NCBI RefSeq assembly: GCF_001005305.1
Contig: NZ_LBMH01000012.1
Coordinates: 1 to 64,000 of the forward strand
DNA: 64,000 nt
Reading direction: 5' to 3'
Source: Kordia zhangzhouensis
GTDB lineage: Bacteria > Bacteroidota > Bacteroidia > Flavobacteriales > Flavobacteriaceae
Shown here: piece by piece, positions 7,048 to 14,987 of the stretch
How positions within the stretch are numbered: the stretch's first letter is position 1
How the letters are laid out: every line of letters starts with the position of its first letter
Made by a program: the position numbers and the translations under genes
The notes under the pieces: generated by a model
What the model was told of the DNA's origin: nothing
Database searches by the model: none
What the model saw: only the letters and a program-made list of their open reading frames with translations

Positions 7048-8283
7048 GTGACTTTTAAAGAACTAAAACTCAACAAGCCAATTCTCCGTGCAGTATTTGA
7101 AAAAAATTATGAGCAACCAACTTTAGTTCAAGAACGAGCCATTCCTATTATTCTTTCTAAAAAAGATACAATTGTTTCTGCACCTACAGGAACAGGGAAA
7201 ACTGCAGCATATGCTTTGCCAATACTACAATTATTATTTGATAAGCAAGATGCTCCCAAAAAAGGAAAAAAAATTAGAGCATTAGTTGTTTGTCCTACAC
7301 GAGAATTAGCCGTTCAAATTGAAGAAAATTTTAAAGCATATAGCACCTATACAAATTTACGAACAACAGTAATTTTTGGAGGAACTTCATTTGAACCACA
7401 AAAAGAGAAACTCAAAAAAGGAATTGATGTATTAGTAGCAACACCTGGACGATTATTGGATTTACATAAACAAGATTGTGTGAACTTAGATTATGTAGAA
7501 ACGTTAGTGTTGGACGAAGCTGATTTGATGTTGGATATGGGTTTTATCAACGATGTTCGTAAAATTGAACGCTTATGTCCTACGAAAAAGCAAATCTTAC
7601 TATTTTCGGCAACGATGCCACATAAAGTGGAAGAACTCGCTAGTTCCATTTTAAAAATGCCTGAATATATTGAAGTAGCTCCAACTTCTTCAACAGCAAA
7701 AGGAATTCAACAACGACTCTATTACGTGCCTAAGCGCAACAAAATAGAACTCTGTTTGCATTTGCTTCGCAACGAACTGAAAGGAACGTGTATCATTTTT
7801 AGAAGAACCAAGTTTGGTGTGGATAAATTGGAAAAAACACTGTTGAATAATAATTATAAAGCGGTTGGATTGCACGGCGATAAATCGCAAAGCATGCGTC
7901 AGGAAGCCTTGAATGAATTTATAAAAGGAACTTCAAATATTTTGATTGCAACTGATGTCGCAGCAAGGGGAATTGATATCAAAGAAGTAGACATAATCCT
8001 GAACTTTGATATTCCGAATGTGTCAGAAACGTACGTTCATAGAATTGGTAGAACAGCAAGAGCTGGCGCAACAGGATTGGCTATATCTTTTTGTTCGGCA
8101 GATGAAAAAAAATACATAAAAGATATTCAAGAACTCATTCGTAAAGAAATTCAAATTATTGAAGAGCATCCGTATCCATTAGATCCGAAGGCGAAACCAG
8201 TAGTTCATAAAAAGAAAGGTAGCAAACACAAAAAAGGGCGTAAATCAGTTGCTTCTAAAAAGAAAAAGAAACGTTGGTACTAA
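7048..8283 (+). CDS. DEAD-box ATP-dependent RNA helicase
   Basis: A 411-residue two-domain helicase that unwinds structured RNA, likely in ribosome assembly or cold adaptation. Motifs in order: Q motif near 18-31, motif I APTGTGKT at 45-52, PTRELA near 83-88, TPGRLLD, DEAD at 157-160, SAT near 188, and HRIGRTARAG from His331. The tail after about 385 is Lys-rich (KHKKGRKS, ending KKKKKRWY) and probably binds RNA. The start is GTG; the homologous region begins right there and no ATG lies nearby. Closest in layout to the RhlE group. It stands alone after the tRNA terminator. Confidence 0.93.
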   Translation: MTFKELKLNKPILRAVFEKNYEQPTLVQERAIPIILSKKDTIVSAPTGTGKTAAYALPILQLLFDKQDAPKKGKKIRALVVCPTRELAVQIEENFKAYSTYTNLRTTVIFGGTSFEPQKEKLKKGIDVLVATPGRLLDLHKQDCVNLDYVETLVLDEADLMLDMGFINDVRKIERLCPTKKQILLFSATMPHKVEELASSILKMPEYIEVAPTSSTAKGIQQRLYYVPKRNKIELCLHLLRNELKGTCIIFRRTKFGVDKLEKTLLNNNYKAVGLHGDKSQSMRQEALNEFIKGTSNILIATDVAARGIDIKEVDIILNFDIPNVSETYVHRIGRTARAGATGLAISFCSADEKKYIKDIQELIRKEIQIIEEHPYPLDPKAKPVVHKKKGSKHKKGRKSVASKKKKKRWY

Positions 8284-8364
8284 ACAAGGATATACTACTT
8301 TCAAGAAAACATTGAAATAAATTGTATCTTAGAGTGCGTAGTAATTTTTAAATGTTTCCTTCCA

Positions 8365-8718
8365 ATGAAAAAAATAATATGTTTCTTAATACTTCTTTTT
8401 GCTGTACAATCGTATGCACAGCAAGAGTCCACTGTTTTTGAATTGACAGGCTCGCAAAGCATGTGCATAACAGGAAAAGGAGCTGGGCAAGATGCAGCAA
8501 TAAACCCATTTAAGGACAAAAATAGCATAGCCATTGTGGAAAATATTGGCAAAAACGAGCTTAGTGTTCGTGTAGAATATCAAGGAAAGTTGTTTTTGAC
8601 ACGTGCAATTGAAGCAGGGAAAACAGCAGAAATCTCTTTGCGTAGAGGAAGTATTTTATATGTTGATGCTGATTTGAAAACCAGTGCAAAAGTGAGTTTT
8701 AAAGAAGGGAAAGAGTAA
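8365..8718 (+). CDS. Secreted protein of unknown function
   Basis: A 117-residue protein with a signal peptide (MKKIICFLILLFAVQSYAQ) and a mature part of about 98 residues predicted all-beta. Visible pieces are VFELTGSQSMCITGKGAGQDAA, VENIGKNELSVRVEY and AEISLRRGSILYVDAD. It has a single Cys and no catalytic motif. I do not recognise a family. The mature region suggests a small periplasmic beta-sandwich. A TATCTTAG sequence about 40 nt upstream could be its -7 element, and a terminator follows directly. Confidence 0.75.
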   Translation: MKKIICFLILLFAVQSYAQQESTVFELTGSQSMCITGKGAGQDAAINPFKDKNSIAIVENIGKNELSVRVEYQGKLFLTRAIEAGKTAEISLRRGSILYVDADLKTSAKVSFKEGKE

Positions 8719-8727
8719 ATAATAAAA

Positions 8728-8757
8728 AAGACAACTAGAATCATAGTTGTCTTTTTA
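8728..8757. terminator. Bidirectional terminator between convergent genes
   Basis: Stem AAGACAACTA/TAGTTGTCTT with a 6-nt loop and T-runs on both strands, between the secreted 117-aa gene and the convergent DUF4369 lipoprotein gene. Confidence 0.85.
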
Positions 8758-8778
8758 CTTTTTTGAAAAAAGAAGGGA

Positions 8779-9492
8779 TTATTGTTGTTCTTCTACTTTG
8801 CGTTTTTCGATTAATTCTTTTAATTCCTTTCCATATTTTGAATCTGCTACTTTTGGAGGTAATTGCTTGTAAATAGTGTCTAAAAACTTAACATTTGCAT
8901 CGTTTGCTTCTTTGGCAACTACATAAGGGACAATAATATTCTCTTTATTGGTAAACGCATAATTTAAAATATAGCGCATACGAGTTTTCGCATAATTGTT
9001 AATTTGCGTATTGATTTCTGTTAGTTTTTTAGTGTCTTCTTCTTTTTGAGCGTCCAAACCTTCGCGAATCAACATTAATTCTTTTGTGTTAAATTTGGTC
9101 ATAAAATCCTTAAATGCATCAAGATCATTATTGCTTTCAGAACCGGTAATCTTTACATCGTTTACAAATCTACGAAGAGTAGTATGTATGGTCATTTCAC
9201 CAGGTTCAGCAAAAAAATCAATACGGTCGTTTAAATCGTTATAATCTTTTTTGTCTAAGTATAAATATAGCACTTGAGGTTCTTCAATACTAGTACTGAA
9301 TGCAAAGTTGGCATCGCCTTTAATTACCACAGAATCTAATGTTACCAAACTGGTATCTTGTATTTTCTGCAGAAACAGTGTTCCTTCTTTCAAACCATCA
9401 ATATTTCCGGTAATTTTTAAGTTACCTTCTTTTTCTTTTCCACAAGCGATGCAAGCTAAAATCGCAAGGAATGCAATACATTTTCTGAACAT
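8779..9492 (-). CDS. DUF4369-type lipoprotein
   Basis: A 237-residue probable lipoprotein. I chose the ATG that begins MFRKCIAFLAILACIACGKE because it gives a short signal sequence with a lipid-accepting Cys (14 or 17); a longer in-frame version adds only eight residues without a better signal. The mature protein starts with the DUF4369 beta domain (LKITGNIDGLKEGTLFLQKI, then DSVVIKGDANFAFSTSIEEP), often found at the N-terminus of Bacteroidetes thiol-disulfide proteins. Here no thioredoxin domain follows; the rest is charged and helical, ending KRKVEEQQ. Function unknown. Confidence 0.8.
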   Translation of the reverse strand: MFRKCIAFLAILACIACGKEKEGNLKITGNIDGLKEGTLFLQKIQDTSLVTLDSVVIKGDANFAFSTSIEEPQVLYLYLDKKDYNDLNDRIDFFAEPGEMTIHTTLRRFVNDVKITGSESNNDLDAFKDFMTKFNTKELMLIREGLDAQKEEDTKKLTEINTQINNYAKTRMRYILNYAFTNKENIIVPYVVAKEANDANVKFLDTIYKQLPPKVADSKYGKELKELIEKRKVEEQQ

Positions 9493-9531
9493 TATTCTAA
9501 ATTTTAAAGAGCGCAAATATCTATAATTTTG

Positions 9532-11238
9532 TTAAACTTTAGAAGCCATTTCCATCAAAATTGTACATAAAATAGCTCCATACGTTCCAACTACATAACC
9601 AAAAACAGCCAATAATACACCTACAGATGTCAATGAAGGATGAAATGCTGAAGCTACAATTGGAGCAGAAGCAGCACCGCCTACATTTGCTTGACTTCCT
9701 ACGGCTAAGAAGAAATAGGGAGCACGAATTAATTTGGCAACCAAAATGAGCAACCCTGCGTGAATTGCCATCCAAACCAATCCAACAGCAATAAGACCAG
9801 GATTTTCCAGTACTTTTCCTAAGTCCATTTTCATCCCAATTGAAGCAACTAAAATATAAATGAAGATACTTCCAATCTTACTTGCTCCAGCCCCTTCATA
9901 GTTTTTTGCTTTGGTGTATGATAAAAGAATTCCAAAAGCAGTAGCAATTGTAATCATCCAAAAGAAAGAAGAACCTAAAAATGACAGCGCTCCATCTTTA
10001 TCTTTAACAGCATCAAAATTGCTTGTTAAATACTCAGTAATAGTATTGGCTCCAAAATGAGCTAGAGAAACGCCTCCAAATGCTAGAGCTAGCATAACCA
10101 TTAATTCTGTTAACGTTGGATTTCGTTTTATTTTTTCTGTAAAAGAGGAAACGCGTTGTTTCAATTCTTCAATAGCAGAATTGTCAGCTTTAAAATGAGC
10201 GTCAATTTTTTTCGATTTTCCGATTCCTAATAAAAGTATAGCCATCCATAAATTCGCAACAACAATATCAACCAATACCATTGCCCCATACTTGTCTTGG
10301 CTATATCCATAAATTTCATACATGGCAGCTTGATTTGCGCCACCGCCAATCCAACTACCGGCTAAGGTGGAAAGTCCACGCCAAACAGCTTCAGGACCTG
10401 CGCCGCCAACAGTTTCGGGTGAAAAAATAGAGATTAATAAAATTGCCAAAGGCCCGCCAATTATAATTCCCACAGTTCCGGTAAAAAACATAATCAAAGC
10501 TTTTGGTCCTAAATTGAATACACCTTTTAAATCAATGCTTAACGTCATCAAAATAAGTGCGGCAGGCAATAGGAAACGACTAGCAATTAAGTAAGCTTCA
10601 GAATATTTATCTGAAATAATTCCAAGAGAGCTTAAAATAGCAGGCAATAAATAGCAAATAAGAAGTGCTGGAACATATTTATAAAACTTTTTCCAACCAG
10701 AATTTTTACTCGCTTCTGTATAAAACACAAAACCTAACAAAATCATTAGGATTCCAAAAACAATTTTATCACTACTAAATAGCGGTTTTGGATGAATAAT
10801 TGTTTTTTTTACTTTTTGCTTTTCCTTAGGTATAGAAATTACAGCACTTTGATTGTAAAAAGTTACATTTTTAAGTTCATAAATTATTTCCGAAAAACCA
10901 TATTTAGGTACTGTGGAAAGTTCAAAAAGCGAAATAGGTTTGGAGGTGTTAATGGTTTCTTTTCCTCGATAGGAGATGGTAGCAACTGAGTTGTCAATTG
11001 TAAAGCTGAAATTGCCAGTAGCAATAAATTGAGTGTTAATATTGCTTAGATTTTCGAGAGTTGCGAACTTAGTGTTTGTTTTAATCTCTATGTCAAATCC
11101 AGAAAAGGAAATTGAATCGATTGTAACTTTTGCATTGAATTTTTGTTCTTTACTTTCTACATTTTTAATGGTTAATTGCTGAGAAAACATAGAGAAACAG
11201 CTCAACAATAAGAATAAAGCAAACAATTTTTTGAACAT
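9532..11238 (-). CDS. DUF819 family membrane transporter with extra N-terminal domain
   Basis: A 568-residue inner-membrane protein. The start chosen gives a signal peptide (MFKKLFALFLLLSCFSMFSQ). About 130 extracytoplasmic, beta-rich residues follow, then from about 165 a DUF819 region with ten or more membrane segments. DUF819 markers are GTVGIIIGGP, AGSWIGGGANQAAM near 300, and AVGSQANVGGAASAPIVASAFHP near the C-terminus. DUF819 proteins resemble sodium-coupled carboxylate or amino-acid carriers and are usually about 380-420 residues, so the N-terminal secreted domain is an addition. The substrate is unknown. It lies 39 bp ahead of the DUF4369 gene on the same strand. Confidence 0.85.
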   Translation of the reverse strand: MFKKLFALFLLLSCFSMFSQQLTIKNVESKEQKFNAKVTIDSISFSGFDIEIKTNTKFATLENLSNINTQFIATGNFSFTIDNSVATISYRGKETINTSKPISLFELSTVPKYGFSEIIYELKNVTFYNQSAVISIPKEKQKVKKTIIHPKPLFSSDKIVFGILMILLGFVFYTEASKNSGWKKFYKYVPALLICYLLPAILSSLGIISDKYSEAYLIASRFLLPAALILMTLSIDLKGVFNLGPKALIMFFTGTVGIIIGGPLAILLISIFSPETVGGAGPEAVWRGLSTLAGSWIGGGANQAAMYEIYGYSQDKYGAMVLVDIVVANLWMAILLLGIGKSKKIDAHFKADNSAIEELKQRVSSFTEKIKRNPTLTELMVMLALAFGGVSLAHFGANTITEYLTSNFDAVKDKDGALSFLGSSFFWMITIATAFGILLSYTKAKNYEGAGASKIGSIFIYILVASIGMKMDLGKVLENPGLIAVGLVWMAIHAGLLILVAKLIRAPYFFLAVGSQANVGGAASAPIVASAFHPSLTSVGVLLAVFGYVVGTYGAILCTILMEMASKV

Positions 11239-11319
11239 AATCGGATAGTTTAAGTCGCAAAATACCAAAAATGTTAGCTTCGGTAAAATTTCAATTGCAT
11301 TTTATAAAAAGAAATAAAT

Positions 11320-11508
11320 TTAAAGCTCAGATGATTCTTCAGAAGAGTCTGTTTTTTTGTTAGGAACTCGTTTAGCATTTTTTAAACTTTGCATCAGCAT
11401 CCATTCTATTTGTCCATTGGTACTGCGAAATTCGTCAGTAGCCCATTTTTCAATAGCTTTCAACATATCTTCATTGATTCGTAATGCAAAGGCTTTCTTT
11501 TTTGCCAT
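11320..11508 (-). CDS. Arc-type ribbon-helix-helix DNA-binding protein
   Basis: A 62-residue protein. Residues 1-45 form a ribbon-helix-helix motif: strand KKKAFALRIN, helix EDMLKAIEKWATDEF, turn RSTNG, helix QIEWMLMQSLKNA. The tail is acidic (SSEESSEL). Such proteins bind DNA as dimers through the N-terminal strand. It is the last gene of the operon that starts with the SPFH gene, 2 bp after the DUF1648 gene, and may repress it. No toxin gene is adjacent, so an antitoxin role is not supported. Confidence 0.85.
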   Translation of the reverse strand: MAKKKAFALRINEDMLKAIEKWATDEFRSTNGQIEWMLMQSLKNAKRVPNKKTDSSEESSEL

Positions 11509-11510
11509 AA

Positions 11511-12032
11511 TTAGTTTTTGGACTTTGCCGCTTTTTGATTTTTTTGAATATAAATTAATAAAACAATAGGCATGATTACTGAAAAAGCAATCAGAATGTA
11601 CATGAATGAATTTCCCATTAAAGAATTTTCTCCAGATGCAGCTTGAATGACTGATAACGCTACATATCCCATGATAAAAAGCGTTATCAAGTTCACGATT
11701 CGTAATAATCGCGCACTCATTTTATAATTATGGGGAGCATTTTCTTCGGTAATTTCGGTCATATAATTATGAATGTGTGGAAATTTAGTCAATATATACA
11801 TTCCAATTGTGATTACAGTAGTAATTCCCATCAGAAACCATATAGAGCTTTTTCCGCCAGTTCCATCTACTTCACCTTGTGCATTAAAATGCGTTGGTAC
11901 AATTTCTGGAAGCGATTGATATTTCATGATGACATAAGCCCATAAACATACCAAGACTGCTAATGTAATAAACTCTATAACAACATCAACTGTTGTTAAA
12001 GGAACTTTGATTCTGGGTCTATTTGAATGCAT
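11511..12032 (-). CDS. DUF1648 (SdpI-like) membrane protein
   Basis: A 173-residue membrane protein with about four transmembrane segments. The DUF1648 signature occurs after the first one: LPEIVPTHFNAQGEVDGTGGK, followed by a hydrophobic span (SIWFLMGITTVITIGMYIL). DUF1648 is the N-terminal module of SdpI-type immunity and signalling proteins of Gram-positive bacteria; stand-alone copies are common in Bacteroidetes and their role is unknown. Fourth gene of the SPFH operon, 3 bp from the DUF4177 stop and 2 bp before the ribbon-helix-helix gene. Confidence 0.85.
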   Translation of the reverse strand: MHSNRPRIKVPLTTVDVVIEFITLAVLVCLWAYVIMKYQSLPEIVPTHFNAQGEVDGTGGKSSIWFLMGITTVITIGMYILTKFPHIHNYMTEITEENAPHNYKMSARLLRIVNLITLFIMGYVALSVIQAASGENSLMGNSFMYILIAFSVIMPIVLLIYIQKNQKAAKSKN

Positions 12033-12035
12033 AGA

Positions 12036-12200
12036 TTATCTATTTTTACTGCGTTCAAAAATAATTTGAACATATCCTTCATTTTTGTTGATATTACACA
12101 ATATCCAACCTTGCTTAGCGTGGTTATTTAGGATTTCTTCTAGTTTTTCACTTCTATTTTTCCAACCTAAACTAGGTTTAACTACTTTATATTCTTTCAT
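12036..12200 (-). CDS. DUF4177-like small protein
   Basis: A 54-residue ORF starting MKEYKVVKPSLGWKNRSEKL. The pattern of a beta strand with KVV, a helix EEILNNHAKQGW and a strand GYVQIIFER is the DUF4177 fold (strand, helix ending QGWE/I, strand). These small proteins are common companions of membrane and SPFH genes, with unknown function. It begins 14 bp after the glycine-zipper gene and stops 3 bp before DUF1648, so it clearly belongs to this operon. Confidence 0.75.
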   Translation of the reverse strand: MKEYKVVKPSLGWKNRSEKLEEILNNHAKQGWILCNINKNEGYVQIIFERSKNR

Positions 12201-12214
12201 AAGATATTAATTAT

Positions 12215-12391
12215 TTAGGAACCATCTTCTCGTAAAATCGCTAATGCAATAACGGCTCCAATCAATGTTCCTATTAAAGAGCCCATCATGGTTCCTGCGA
12301 CAATGTTTCCAAATACAGCTCCATAAGTTGTTCCTATACTTGTACCAATTGACACTCCTAATGCTATAGCTGCTATTTGTTTCTTATTCAT
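12215..12391 (-). CDS. Glycine-zipper small membrane protein
   Basis: A 58-residue ORF. After MNKKQIAAIALGVSIG almost the whole chain is hydrophobic with Gly every fourth residue (GTSIGTTYGAVFG, then TMMGSLIGTLIGAVIAL), forming two transmembrane helices with glycine-zipper packing. Such proteins pack in membranes, sometimes in pores or stress responses. It starts 2 bp after the SPFH stop and is co-transcribed with it. The tail is charged (LREDGS). No closer family recognised. Confidence 0.75.
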   Translation of the reverse strand: MNKKQIAAIALGVSIGTSIGTTYGAVFGNIVAGTMMGSLIGTLIGAVIALAILREDGS

Positions 12392-12393
12392 AT

Positions 12394-13254
12394 TTATTGA
12401 TGTAACGTTCCTGTGTTTACAACAGGAGAAGCATCTTTATCTCCACACAAAATAACTAATAAATTACTCACCATGGCAGCTTTCCTTTCTTCATCTAAAA
12501 CTAATAGTTCTTTCTTGTTTAACTCATCAAGAGCCATTTCTACCATACTTACAGCGCCTTCTACAATTTTATGTCTTGCAGCAACAATTGCTGTTGCCTG
12601 TTGTCTTTTGAGCATAGCACTGGCAATTTCTTGCGCATACGCCAAATAACCAATTCGCGCTTCCAATACTTCAATCCCAGCAATTGCTAAACGCTCTTCT
12701 AGTTCTTTTTCTAGAGCTTCACTAACTTCATTGACACTTGATCGTAATGTGATGTCTTCATCGTGTCCTTCATCAGCAAAATTATCATATGGATACATAC
12801 TTGCTAATTTTCGAACTGCGGCATCTGTTTGTACACGAACAAAATGTTCATAGTTATCTACGTCAAAGGCAGCTTTGTAGGTATTATTTACTTTCCAAAC
12901 TAATATGGTACTAATCATAATAGGGTTTCCAAGCTTATCGTTCACTTTTAAGCGTTCACTATCAAAGTTACTTGCCCGAAGCGATATTTTCTTTTTTGTA
13001 TAAAATGGGTTTACCCAATAAAAACCATTTTGTTTTACGGTTCCTACATATTTTCCAAATAAAAGAAGTACGCGAGAGTTGTTTGGGTTTACCATTAGAA
13101 AACCAAAAGCAATCAATAGTGCAATTATAATTCCTGGAATAAATGCAGGATTTTCATAATATAACATAGCAAAAATGTTTCCGAATAGTAAGAGCAAAAA
13201 CACCAAAAGCATCAAATATCCATTTGCAGGAATAATAATTTTTTCTTCTTTCAT
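12394..13254 (-). CDS. SPFH/stomatin-like membrane protein
   Basis: A 286-residue protein. Two hydrophobic segments near 12-30 and 35-54 anchor it; the SPFH (band 7) domain spans about 58-225, with SRVLLLFGKYVGTVKQNGFYW, an LRASNFDSERLKVND strand region and EVLEARIGYLAYAQEIASAM before a coiled helix (LKRQQATAIVAARHKIVEGA). SPFH proteins form membrane-associated oligomeric cages or scaffolds and often control proteases. First gene of a five-gene operon (SPFH, glycine zipper, DUF4177, DUF1648, ribbon-helix-helix). The AT-rich region of about 150 bp upstream should hold its promoter and operator. Confidence 0.92.
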   Translation of the reverse strand: MKEEKIIIPANGYLMLLVFLLLLFGNIFAMLYYENPAFIPGIIIALLIAFGFLMVNPNNSRVLLLFGKYVGTVKQNGFYWVNPFYTKKKISLRASNFDSERLKVNDKLGNPIMISTILVWKVNNTYKAAFDVDNYEHFVRVQTDAAVRKLASMYPYDNFADEGHDEDITLRSSVNEVSEALEKELEERLAIAGIEVLEARIGYLAYAQEIASAMLKRQQATAIVAARHKIVEGAVSMVEMALDELNKKELLVLDEERKAAMVSNLLVILCGDKDASPVVNTGTLHQ

Positions 13255-13407
13255 AATGTTTAGTTTTAGATTGATATTAAAATGATATCATAAATATATA
13301 AAATTAAATAATTTCTTCGCAAGAAATTATATGTTTTTTTGATGCGTAGATTAAAAAAACATGTTTAGTACACTTTTTATAAATTATTTTTTTGAAAAAT
13401 TAAAGTT

Positions 13408-13422
13408 TGGCACGTGGTTTGT
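13408..13422 (+). promoter_or_regulatory. Sigma-54-type promoter
   Basis: TGGCACG-N4-TTGT: the -24 half is a perfect match to the sigma-54 consensus and the -12 half differs by one base (TTGC to TTGT) at exact spacing. The predicted start is near 13434, within the perfect palindrome TATACTA/TAGTATA (13425-13442), which could be an operator. Confidence 0.55.
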
Positions 13423-13433
13423 TTTATACTATA

Positions 13434-13540
13434 TGTAGTATAGCGATGACGTGTAGCAAAGCTGGTTACTTTCTACACAGAGTATATTACATTTTTTTGG
13501 TTGGTTAGTTATAAACACTCCGTTTTTACGGAGTGTTTTT
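13434..13540 (+). ncRNA. Candidate sigma-54-dependent structured small RNA
   Basis: About 105 nt between a sigma-54-type promoter and a strong terminator with no convincing gene. Inside it, GTGTAG-C-AAAG at 13451-13461 pairs with CTTTCTACAC at 13469-13478 around a 7-nt loop, a 10-bp stem with one bulge. A 20-codon ORF begins at 13446 but reads straight through this hairpin and looks like chance. The element lies between the divergent SPFH operon and the end of the AlkB-like gene. An sRNA is the most economical reading, but it is inferred from sequence alone. Confidence 0.4.
13513..13540 (+). terminator. Strong terminator of the candidate sRNA
   Basis: Stem AACACTCCGT/ACGGAGTGTT with a TTT loop and a run of seven T on the plus strand. 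On the minus strand it may also assist the end of the AlkB-like gene. Confidence 0.85.
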
Positions 13541-13544
13541 TTAT

Positions 13545-14156
13545 TTAAGTAATAATGCGAAATGTTATATTGATTCTCCCCTTGATTTGTCGAGTAGTTT
13601 TCGGAATTTGATGCAACCAGTGATGTTGCGTAGAACCTTTCATGAGGAGTAAACTTCCATGCTCAAGAAGAATTTTATGTTTCAGTGTGTTGTCATTTCG
13701 ATGTTTAAGATAAAAAAAACGATTTTGACCAAAACTTAACGAAGCAATCACAGGATTGGAGCCAAGTTCCTTTTCATTGTCTGCATGCCAACCATTACTA
13801 TCTTTACCGTCTCTATAATAATTGAGCAAAAGTGTTGTGAAGTTTTTTTTACACGTTTCATCAACTCGTTGTTTTAGTTTTTTTAAAGTTAATGTCAACG
13901 GATGTGGACTCATCTGTATGCTAGAATAACTATACGTTTTTTGATTGGTTCCGTATAATGCTGTTAATCGTGGTTGGGCATAGATTTTTCCAAAAACCTT
14001 AATATCATCTTGCTGCCAAGGGGTTTCATTTTTGAGTATTTCGAAAATTTGTGAGGCTTCTATAAAAGGAATATAGTTTGGATAATAGGTAATATCAGCA
14101 TCTTTTAGATGTAATTGGTGTGGATTTTCTCCTGAAAATAAAGAAGCTTGTTTCAT
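13545..14156 (-). CDS. AlkB-like Fe(II)/2-oxoglutarate dioxygenase
   Basis: A 203-residue enzyme that probably repairs alkylated DNA by oxidative demethylation. The iron triad is visible: His124 and Asp126 in NGWHADNE, and His182 in HQIPKT. The 2-oxoglutarate-binding arginines are Arg194 and Arg200 in GRINITFR. The central LNYYRDG and ASLSFGQNRFF are typical of the ALKBH2/3-like short bacterial form. I start it at the ATG of MKQASLF; three codons upstream only a TTG is available. It is transcribed towards the sRNA terminator and diverges from the VanX-like gene. Confidence 0.92.
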   Translation of the reverse strand: MKQASLFSGENPHQLHLKDADITYYPNYIPFIEASQIFEILKNETPWQQDDIKVFGKIYAQPRLTALYGTNQKTYSYSSIQMSPHPLTLTLKKLKQRVDETCKKNFTTLLLNYYRDGKDSNGWHADNEKELGSNPVIASLSFGQNRFFYLKHRNDNTLKHKILLEHGSLLLMKGSTQHHWLHQIPKTTRQIKGRINITFRIIT

Positions 14157-14203
14157 GTTTCTCAATAGTGATTATAAAATTAATCATTATTTTGTGAAAG
14201 AAG

Positions 14204-14896
14204 ATGACAAGACTAGCAGTTATGCCAAAAATATACTATACAATTCCTTTATTATTATCACTACTTTTTTTTAGGAGTGACACTCAACTTCCTAGTGGGT
14301 TTGTATATGTAAAAGATTATATACCTAATATTCACGTTGAACTTCGTTATTTCTGTTCTGATAATTTTGTAGGAACACATATTGATGGCTATGAGGCACA
14401 TACATGTATTTTATCAAAAGCAGCTACGTTAGCATTACAAAAAGTGCAAAAAGAACTGAACAAACAAAACTTAGGATTAAAAATTTATGATGCTTACCGA
14501 CCACAACGTGCAGTAGATCATTTTCGGCGTTGGGCAAAAGATGTAAACGATACATTAATGAAACAGGATTATTACCCAAACGTTGCTAAAAAAGATCTTT
14601 TTGTACTACAATATATTGCAACACAATCACGCCACAGTAGTGGAAGTACTGTTGATGTAACCATTATTGATTTAAAAACTCAGAAAGAATTAGACATGGG
14701 AAGCTCTTATGATTTTTTTGGTGAGATATCTTGGGTTGCATATTCCAAACTGACTAAAAAGCAATTGGAGAACAGACAAATGTTGCAACGTGTTATGTTA
14801 AATAATGGGTTTCGAAACTATCCGAAAGAGTGGTGGCATTTTACATTGCGGGGAGAACCTTTTTATAATCACTATTTTGACTTTCCAATACAATAA
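14204..14896 (+). CDS. D-Ala-D-Ala dipeptidase (VanX-like, M15 family)
   Basis: A 230-residue zinc peptidase expected to hydrolyse D-alanyl-D-alanine or related dipeptides in the envelope. The zinc site is complete: His144 and Asp151 in SRHSSGSTVDV, His212 in EWWHF with catalytic Glu209; Arg99 in DAYRPQ positions the substrate. A hydrophobic N-terminus (YYTIPLLLSLLFF) acts as signal peptide. A second ATG six codons in (MPKIYY) is an equally good start. With no VanR/S or VanA/H genes beside it, a peptidoglycan recycling or turnover role is likelier than glycopeptide resistance. Confidence 0.9.
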   Translation: MTRLAVMPKIYYTIPLLLSLLFFRSDTQLPSGFVYVKDYIPNIHVELRYFCSDNFVGTHIDGYEAHTCILSKAATLALQKVQKELNKQNLGLKIYDAYRPQRAVDHFRRWAKDVNDTLMKQDYYPNVAKKDLFVLQYIATQSRHSSGSTVDVTIIDLKTQKELDMGSSYDFFGEISWVAYSKLTKKQLENRQMLQRVMLNNGFRNYPKEWWHFTLRGEPFYNHYFDFPIQ

Positions 14897-14908
14897 TTTC
14901 TCGATAAA

Positions 14909-14926
14909 AGTAGGGTGTTCCCGTAC
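14909..14926 (+). promoter_or_regulatory. 18-bp shared regulatory element, copy 1
   Basis: AGTAGGGTGTTCCCGTAC, ending 61 nt before the start of the six-cysteine GG-leader gene. It matches copy 2 (15215-15232) at 16 of 18 positions and copy 3 (minus strand, 49787-49804) at about 12. Same orientation and nearly the same distance to a GG-leader gene each time, so a binding site for a common activator is likely. Confidence 0.55.
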
Positions 14927-14987
14927 TTACATACTAAAATATTTAGTTAGCTTAGACTATTATAAATCAATAAAATACCTAATAATC

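Noticed and set aside
11320-11508. Toxin-antitoxin reading of the ribbon-helix-helix gene
   Set aside because: No toxin-like gene is adjacent; the neighbours are a DUF1648 membrane protein and the oppositely ordered DUF819 transporter.
13446-13508. A 20-codon ORF inside the candidate small RNA
   Set aside because: It runs through the predicted hairpin, has no ribosome-binding context and no recognisable features; an RNA is the simpler reading.
14204-14896. Glycopeptide resistance from the VanX-like gene
   Set aside because: vanA/H/R/S-like genes are not present nearby; stand-alone VanX-like dipeptidases are common in environmental bacteria.
14805-14987. N-terminal extension of the six-Cys peptide gene
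   Set aside because: It overlaps the VanX-like gene and the 18-bp element; the ATG at 14988 gives a normal double-glycine leader.
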